From contig JBCBDU010000013.1 of NCBI GenBank assembly GCA_038529355.1, forward strand, positions 1 to 64,000: 64,000 bases of DNA, read 5' to 3'. This document shows, one piece after another, positions 59,216-64,000 of the stretch (positions are counted from its first letter, which is position 1; each line of letters opens with the position of its first letter). A program made the translations under genes and the position numbers. The DNA comes from CALBPI01 sp038529355 (GTDB taxonomy: Bacteria; Pseudomonadota; Gammaproteobacteria; Steroidobacterales; Woeseiaceae). Under the pieces are notes generated by a model. It ran no database searches. It had not been told where the DNA came from and saw only the letters and a program-made list of their open reading frames with translations.

Positions 59216-59264
59216 CCGATTCGTATCGAAGTAGTAGGGTTGCGAGTAAAAGTGTTGCGTGCAT
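59205..59264 (-). CDS. leuL: leu operon leader peptide (attenuation)
   Basis: 19 codons, MHATLLLATLLLRYESGCG. Six leucines come in two runs of three (CTT TTA CTC and CTA CTA CTT), none using CTG, the codon that dominates in this genome's genes. The peptide ends at TAG 59205, in the antiterminator arm. Sensing is through leucyl-tRNA supply, as in E. coli leu though the peptide is different. The Shine-Dalgarno before the ATG is weak. Found by reading the leader; it is too short for usual gene finders. Confidence 0.8.
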   Translation of the reverse strand: MHATLLLATLLLRYESGCG

Positions 59265-59297
59265 AAATCAGGCGATCGTTAGTATGTTCTGAGCTCG

Positions 59298-59326
59298 ATA
59301 GTCCTCAATGCGCAACGACGTGTCAA
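59298..59326 (-). promoter_or_regulatory. Promoter of leuL-leuACDB
   Basis: Perfect -35 TTGACA (59326-59321 on the minus strand), 17-bp spacer, weak -10 GACTAT (59303-59298). Predicted start about 59291, 27 nt before the leader peptide. The rest of 59327-59402 shows nothing. Confidence 0.55.
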
Positions 59327-59402
59327 TGCTTTTTGCCGAGCACGCCTAGCAGGCGCCAGCAGTTTCGCATGTGACTAAATGTGCAACTGCGCGTTGCGCG
59401 CG

Positions 59403-60377
59403 CTAGATCTCAACGACGACCTTACCCATAGCCTGTCGCGAAGCGAGCACGTTCATGGCCGCGGCTGCCTCGTCGAGCGGGAACACATGGCCAATGTGAG
59501 GCCGCAAACTGCCATCGGCGAAGCCGGCGACGAGCTCTTGCATGTTTTCCATGTGCGCAGCCGGTTCATGCTGCGTAAACGAACCCCAAAACACGCCGAC
59601 GATAGAACTGCCTTTGAGTAACGGCAGGTTAGCCGGCGCCTTTGGAATCTCGCCACTGGCGAATCCGATGACGAGCAAGCGACCGCGCCATGCCAACGAG
59701 CGAAGACAGGCATCAAACAGCTCGCCACCGACCGGATCGTAGATAACATCCACGCCCTTGCCATCCGTTAACGCTTTGACCGACGACTTCAAGTCGCTGT
59801 CCGTGTAGTTAATCGTTTGCGTCGCACCGTGCGCCTTGGCAAGCGCAAGCTTCTCTTCGGTACTGGCCGCAGCGATAACTGTTGCACCCATTTTTGCGCC
59901 CAACTCACAGGCTGCCAGACCGACGCCGCCGGCGGCGCCCAGCACCAGTAACGTCTCGCCCGGCTGCAATTGTGCGCGTTGCTTGAGCGCATGGTAGGAC
60001 GTGCCATAGGTCAGCATCACGGCCGCCGCCGTGTTGTAGTCCATCGCATCGGGGATCGGCACCAGTGCCTTGGCTGGCACGACAATCTCTTCGGCCATGC
60101 CACCGAAGCCCACCATGCACAGCATCCGATCACCTTGCGCGATGCCAGTGACGCCTTCGCCCAACGCGATGACGTCGCCGGCCATCTCTGCGCCAGGCGA
60201 GAAGGGCATTGGCGGCTGCATCTGATATTTGCCAGCAACCATCAAAACATCCGGAAAGTTCACGCCGCAGGCGCGCAAGCGCAGCTTGACTTCACCTTTA
60301 CCCGGTTCCGGGGAAGTGATGTCCTCGATAACAATATCGTCTGGTGTGCCGTGCTGTTTGACCAATGCTGCTTTCAT
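59403..60377 (-). CDS. Zinc-independent NADPH:quinone oxidoreductase family (MDR) protein
   Basis: 324 residues from the ATG at 60377. Medium-chain reductase fold of the QOR type: RACGVNFPDVLMVAGKY, GAEMAGDVIALGEGV, nucleotide motif VLGAAGGVGLAA near residues 145-156, DVIYDPVGGELFDA. The structural and catalytic zinc cysteines of alcohol dehydrogenases are missing, as in quinone reductases. Substrate unknown. Divergent from the acyl-CoA dehydrogenase gene across 175 nt with no supported promoter; a shared regulation in fatty acid or enoyl metabolism is a guess. Confidence 0.82.
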   Translation of the reverse strand: MKAALVKQHGTPDDIVIEDITSPEPGKGEVKLRLRACGVNFPDVLMVAGKYQMQPPMPFSPGAEMAGDVIALGEGVTGIAQGDRMLCMVGFGGMAEEIVVPAKALVPIPDAMDYNTAAAVMLTYGTSYHALKQRAQLQPGETLLVLGAAGGVGLAACELGAKMGATVIAAASTEEKLALAKAHGATQTINYTDSDLKSSVKALTDGKGVDVIYDPVGGELFDACLRSLAWRGRLLVIGFASGEIPKAPANLPLLKGSSIVGVFWGSFTQHEPAAHMENMQELVAGFADGSLRPHIGHVFPLDEAAAAMNVLASRQAMGKVVVEI

Positions 60378-60552
60378 GTGCGCGTCCTGATTAAGAGTTT
60401 CAGCGCGCAGCTTATGTTGCTCCCGTGTGCCGGAGCAAGCGCGCTGGCACTCGCCGATCCAGCCGCGTATGCTGCGACGCGGCATTGCGAGATGCTTCAC
60501 CGGCCATTGACACCGCATGGTCGCCGTTTTTCAGATCCTCAGGGGGATGTTC

Positions 60553-61776
60553 ATGGATTTTGACTACACACCGAAAGTGCAGGAGCTGCGCGAACGTTTG
60601 CTGGCCTTTATGGACAAGCATGTTTATCCGAATGAGCAAACCTATTTTGACCAGCTCACGGCGGCCGATACGCGTTGGCACATTCCGCCGATCATGGAAA
60701 CGCTGAAAGATCACGCGAAAGAGGCCGGGTTGTGGAATCTGTTCTTGCCCGAGAGTGATCGCGGCGCCGGCCTGACTAACCTTGAATACGCGCCGCTGTG
60801 CGAAATCATGGGACGCTCGTTCATCGCGCCGGAAGTGTTCAACTGCGCCGCGCCGGATACCGGCAACATGGAAGTGCTGGAACGCTACGGCACCGACGCG
60901 CATAAGAAGCAATGGCTGGAGCCGTTGCTCGCCGGCAAAATCCGCTCGGCGTTTGCGATGACCGAGCCTGCTGTGGCGTCGTCCGATGCGACAAACGTGC
61001 AGTGCGCGATCGTGCGTGACGGCGATGAATATGTCATCAACGGTCGCAAGTGGTGGACCAGTGGAGCAATGGATCCACGCTGCGAAATTCTGATTTTGAT
61101 GGGTAAGACCGACCCGTCTGCTGAGCGACACTCGCAACAGTCAATGATTCTGGTGCCCACCAAGACGCCGGGGATCGAAATTTTGCGTCCGCTGACAGTG
61201 TTTGGTTATGACGATGCGCCACATGGACATGCTGAGGTGGTGTTTAAGGACGTCCGTGTGCCCGCAAGCAATTTGCTGCTCGGCGAAGGTCGCGGTTTCG
61301 AGATTGCGCAAGGTCGCCTTGGACCGGGCCGCATCCACCATTGCATGCGCAGTATCGGCATGGCCGAACGTGCACTGGAAGCCATGTGTGCGCGTGTCGA
61401 TGAGCGTGTTGCGTTTGGTCGACCATTATCGGCGCAGGGTGTTGTGCGTGAGCAAATCGCCGAATCACGCATGGATATCGAACAAGCGCGTCTGCTGACG
61501 CTCAAAGCGGCTGACATGATGGATAAGGTTGGTAATAAGGTTGCGCGCTCGCATATCGGCATGATCAAGGTCGTAGCGCCGACGATGGCATTGCGCGTGA
61601 TTGACCGCGCGATTCAAACGCACGGCGGTGCCGGCGTGTCCGGAGATTTCCCGCTGGCCTATGCGTGGGCGCAACTGCGCACATTGCGTCTGGCAGATGG
61701 TCCGGATGAGGTACATCGGGTCACCATTGCGAAGCTTGAGCTGGGGGCTCAGCAAGCCGCGCGTGCTGCGAAATAG
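60553..61776 (+). CDS. Acyl-CoA dehydrogenase family protein
   Basis: 407 residues from ATG 60553, with AGGGGG 6 nt upstream (an ATG two codons earlier is too close to it). ACAD domains in order: N-terminal helices, FAMTEPAVASSDATNVQ (FAD and substrate contact), the beta domain with GRKWWTSGAMDP, and the C-terminal helices GFEIAQGRLGPGRIHHCMR, QTHGGAGVSGDFPLAYAW. The WWTSGA pattern and length match the ACAD10/ACAD11-like group. Catalytic base not assigned. Confidence 0.85.
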   Translation: MDFDYTPKVQELRERLLAFMDKHVYPNEQTYFDQLTAADTRWHIPPIMETLKDHAKEAGLWNLFLPESDRGAGLTNLEYAPLCEIMGRSFIAPEVFNCAAPDTGNMEVLERYGTDAHKKQWLEPLLAGKIRSAFAMTEPAVASSDATNVQCAIVRDGDEYVINGRKWWTSGAMDPRCEILILMGKTDPSAERHSQQSMILVPTKTPGIEILRPLTVFGYDDAPHGHAEVVFKDVRVPASNLLLGEGRGFEIAQGRLGPGRIHHCMRSIGMAERALEAMCARVDERVAFGRPLSAQGVVREQIAESRMDIEQARLLTLKAADMMDKVGNKVARSHIGMIKVVAPTMALRVIDRAIQTHGGAGVSGDFPLAYAWAQLRTLRLADGPDEVHRVTIAKLELGAQQAARAAK

Positions 61777-62236
61777 AGCATTTGTGTCCGGCAGCCTGAT
61801 GTCAACTACACATGTCGTGCCAGCGCGACCGCATAGCACAGGCAGCGCGTAAAATGGCACTAGCACCATTTATTCTCTGTGGTATTCTCTGTGCCGGAGT
61901 ATGCGGTGCCGCGTGTGAGGCCTGCGTGCCTGACAGCGGAGAGCGGGGAGCTCTGTTCGTAACCGTCAATTCGGCAACATCCAATTCGGGGGAATTGTAT
62001 TGAGCAACGTGTCGCAAGGCCGTTTACAGCCAGTTCGTGCATCACAGCGTGCGCGGCGCCTTGCCTCGTCTGTCTGCATGGCGCGTTTGTTACCTTTGCA
62101 ACGAATCCCGTGTCGTCTTCACGTCGACCATGACAGTGCAGTGGATGCGTGTTAACAATGTCTGCCCGCAATCAACTGCAATATTTTTTTTCGCAATCTT
62201 TTTCGTATTAACAATAAGTACCGTCGAGGAGTACCC
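61777..62236. other. 460-nt intergenic region before the TonB module
   Basis: No convincing gene. Contents: a direct repeat TATTCTCTGTG in two copies (61870-61892), a perfect inverted repeat CAATTC-GGGG-GAATTG at 61983-61998 that could be an operator or hairpin, an AT-rich stretch with T-runs at 62182-62207, and GAGGAG 9 nt before the ATG of the next gene. A promoter for the TonB module must lie here, but I could not fix its hexamers. Confidence 0.6.
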
Positions 62237-63013
62237 ATGAAACCGTTTTTAACCGGTTCACGCAGCGGCGTGATCACAGCGACACTGGTGGCGCTGACTT
62301 GCGCCGCTCCGGCTATGTCGCAATCTGTTGACTCAGTGATTCGCGCTGAGAACAACCGTATTGATCGGCAAAAGCAATCGCAGACTCGGATTGACCGCAT
62401 CGTCGAGCAGACGCGTTCTGTGACCGACGAGTTCCGTGCTGTCAATAAAGAAATCGACGGCTTGAAAATCTACAACCAATTGCTGCAAGCGCAGATTGAT
62501 CGCCAGAACCAGAAACTGCAGGAAATCGAAGTGTCAATGCAGAATGCAACGGTAGTGAACCGTCAGATTCTGCCGTTGATCACCCGAATGATTGCCGGCC
62601 TGGAACAGTCCATTGCCCTCGACGTGCCGTTCCTGCTGAAAGAGCGCACGGATCGGGTGCAGAACCTCAAAGACCTGATGGACGATCCGAGTGTCAGCAC
62701 GGCGGAGAAATTCCGCAAGGCGATGGAAGCCTATTCCATCGAAGTCGACTTCGGCCGCACGATCGAATCTTATGAAGATACGATCCGCATCGGCGATGAC
62801 GAGATTGCAGCGCGCTTCCTGCGTCTGGGTCGCGTTGCGTTGCTGTTCCAGAATGACTCAGGTGACATCACGGGTCGTTACAACCCCGAAACGAAGTCGT
62901 TCGAAATCGCAAATGAATATCGCGCTGAAGTTGAGAAAGGTTTGGCCGTAGCTGCCAAGCAAATCGCGCCGGAACTGTTGTTGGTTCCTGTATCTGGCCC
63001 GGAGTCTAATTAA
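62237..63013 (+). CDS. DUF3450 periplasmic coiled-coil protein, TonB-system associated
   Basis: 258 residues. Signal peptide about 1-28 (ITATLVALTCAAPAMSQ). Then a long coiled coil (about 30-110, NRIDRQKQSQTRIDRIVEQ), PLITRMIAGLEQSI and LLKERTDRVQNLKDLMDDP, which are the DUF3450 marks, and ARFLRLGRVALLFQN near 190-204. Genes of this family precede TtpC-type ExbB, ExbB, ExbD and TonB genes, in Vibrio TonB2-like clusters. Probable role: periplasmic part of TonB energising. It starts with GAGGAG 9 nt before the ATG and is followed after 1 nt by the next gene. Confidence 0.85.
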   Translation: MKPFLTGSRSGVITATLVALTCAAPAMSQSVDSVIRAENNRIDRQKQSQTRIDRIVEQTRSVTDEFRAVNKEIDGLKIYNQLLQAQIDRQNQKLQEIEVSMQNATVVNRQILPLITRMIAGLEQSIALDVPFLLKERTDRVQNLKDLMDDPSVSTAEKFRKAMEAYSIEVDFGRTIESYEDTIRIGDDEIAARFLRLGRVALLFQNDSGDITGRYNPETKSFEIANEYRAEVEKGLAVAAKQIAPELLLVPVSGPESN

Positions 63014-63014
63014 G

Positions 63015-64000
63015 ATGAAAACAATTAAAACCGCATTAGTCGCTTTTCTGGGCGCAGCGCTGCTATCTACCGGCGCCGTGGCGCAGGACGCAAGTTCGCT
63101 GAGTCAGCTGCTTCGTCAGATTGAACAAGGCCAGAATCAGGATTCAGCCGAGGCGCGTCGTCGCGAAGCCGAATTCAACAGCCGCAAGGCAGAGCAAACC
63201 AGCCTGCTTAACGCAGCGCGCGCAGAGCGCACTGCCGCCGAGCAATTGGGTGCACGTCTTGAGAAGCAATTCGAAGACAACAATGCCGCACTGGCCGTCA
63301 AGGAAGAAGAGCTGACGATCGCACTGGGCGAGCTCAAAGAGCTGTTTGGTGTGCTGCAGCAAGCAGCCGGTGACGCGCAAAGCGTGTTCGGCAGCTCGTT
63401 AACCAACCTTGAATATCCCGATCGCGAGGACTTTCTCGTCGCATTGGGTACCAAGATGGCGAGCTCAACCAATCTGGCATCCATTGAGGAAATCGAGCGT
63501 CTGTGGATCGAGTTGCAGCGTGAGGTTGTCGAGTCCGGCAAAGTCAAACGTTTCAACGCCGAGATCATTACCGCTGACAACAAAGTTGCCACGTCTGAAG
63601 TGGTGCGCATCGGTAACTTCAGCCTGATCAACGATGATGGCTTCCTCGAGTTCAAGCCGAACGTTGGCGAAGATGGCGTTATTCAGTCTTTGCCGCGTCA
63701 GCCGCAAGGTCGCTACACCAGCGCTGCAAGCAACGTCTTTGGTGCACAGCCGGGCGGAACAGTCGTTGCCGGTATCGATCCGACGCGCGGTGGCGTTCTG
63801 GCCACTTTGGTTGACACCAAGGGCCCGATCGAGCGCATCAATGACGGTGGATTCGTTGGTTATTGCATCATCGCGCTGGGTATTGTCGGTCTGCTGATCG
63901 CTGTATTCCTGCTGTTGAGCCTGCTTTCCGCTAACTCGAAAGTGAACAGCCAGCTCAAGAACATCGGTAATCCGAAAGACGACAACGCACTGGGTCGCGT
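63015..64000 (+). CDS. TtpC-like MotA/TolQ/ExbB proton channel protein with periplasmic coiled coil (partial)
   Basis: The frame runs from ATG 63015 past the right edge (328 codons visible). Signal peptide about 1-23 (ALVAFLGAALLSTGAVAQ), periplasmic coiled coil about 30-115 (RREAEFNSRKAEQTSLLNA), a linker domain with PDREDFLVALGTKMA, then the first transmembrane helix at about 285-308 (GYCIIALGIVGLLIAVFLLL), where the ExbB-like channel begins. Such N-terminally extended ExbB proteins (TtpC) work with ExbB2/ExbD2/TonB2. The channel part with later helices lies beyond the window. It was not visible as a closed ORF. Confidence 0.85.
   Translation, partial: MKTIKTALVAFLGAALLSTGAVAQDASSLSQLLRQIEQGQNQDSAEARRREAEFNSRKAEQTSLLNAARAERTAAEQLGARLEKQFEDNNAALAVKEEELTIALGELKELFGVLQQAAGDAQSVFGSSLTNLEYPDREDFLVALGTKMASSTNLASIEEIERLWIELQREVVESGKVKRFNAEIITADNKVATSEVVRIGNFSLINDDGFLEFKPNVGEDGVIQSLPRQPQGRYTSAASNVFGAQPGGTVVAGIDPTRGGVLATLVDTKGPIERINDGGFVGYCIIALGIVGLLIAVFLLLSLLSANSKVNSQLKNIGNPKDDNALGR

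Noticed and set aside
61812..62003. 63-codon plus-strand frame with a hydrophobic Cys-rich stretch (ATG 61854) in the 460-nt gap
   Set aside because: No Shine-Dalgarno, no family, and the hydrophobic part comes from the CTCTGTG repeat; more likely noncoding leader or promoter region.

Overview
The window looks like an ordinary chromosomal core segment of a gammaproteobacterium (inference from gene content and order; no taxonomic search was possible). Several neighbourhoods are classic for that class: yciO-scpA-scpB-rluB, mtaD-ubiG-phosphatase-yciK next to gyrA, serC-serA-pheA-aroA-cmk-rpsA-ihfB, infC-rpmI-rplT-pheS-pheT-ihfA-merR-tRNA-Pro, and a DUF3450/ExbB-type TonB module at the right edge. 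A fused aspartokinase/diaminopimelate decarboxylase and a SAM riboswitch in front of metY-metX point towards Xanthomonadales or a related deep lineage. Genes are tightly packed, many pairs overlap as ATGA or TGATG, and I saw no insertion sequence, prophage or CRISPR array.

Layout. 1-6,030: end of a repeat-bearing unknown protein, a leftward yciB-yciI-bolA-peptidyl-prolyl isomerase operon, then rightward yciO and the condensin-accessory/pseudouridine synthase genes. 6,041-11,525: leftward operon mtaD, ubiG, a HAD phosphatase (probably MupP), rmuC, a squalene/phytoene synthase-like gene and yciK. 11,795-25,124: rightward gyrA, serine/aromatic biosynthesis, cmk, rpsA, ihfB, lapA-lapB, a helix-hairpin-helix protein and galU. 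25,226-33,371: tRNA-Asn, uvrB, tRNA-Val, the IF3/L35/L20/PheRS/IHF-alpha cluster and tRNA-Pro. 33,373-44,574: a leftward orphan cyclase-like protein, then a rightward chain of a threonine-dehydratase-like enzyme, an FAD oxidoreductase, a membrane Ser/Thr kinase with an external Calx-beta domain, ilvD, the lysAC fusion and a thioesterase. 44,593-51,656: a complete leftward his operon except hisI, headed by a TrpR-like regulator gene. 51,735-54,438: SAM-I riboswitch and metY-metX. 54,443-59,264: leftward leuA-leuC-leuD-leuB preceded by a leucine attenuator. 59,403-64,000: quinone oxidoreductase, acyl-CoA dehydrogenase, and the start of a TonB energising module.

The biosynthetic genes fit together as amino-acid supply (Ser, Phe/chorismate, Ile/Val/Leu, Lys/DAP, His, Met) with three different RNA-level controls visible: a SAM-I aptamer (Met), a 19-codon leucine-rich leader peptide with mutually exclusive hairpins (Leu), and an intrinsic terminator between rplT and pheS. 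Three genes appear to use rare start codons: infC (AUC), hisF (AUU, behind a strong Shine-Dalgarno) and possibly lapB (CUG). The least explained proteins are the cyclase-like protein at 33,373-34,635, the Calx-beta kinase at 37,221-39,437 and the synthase-like protein carrying a hexanucleotide repeat at 6,796-7,518.
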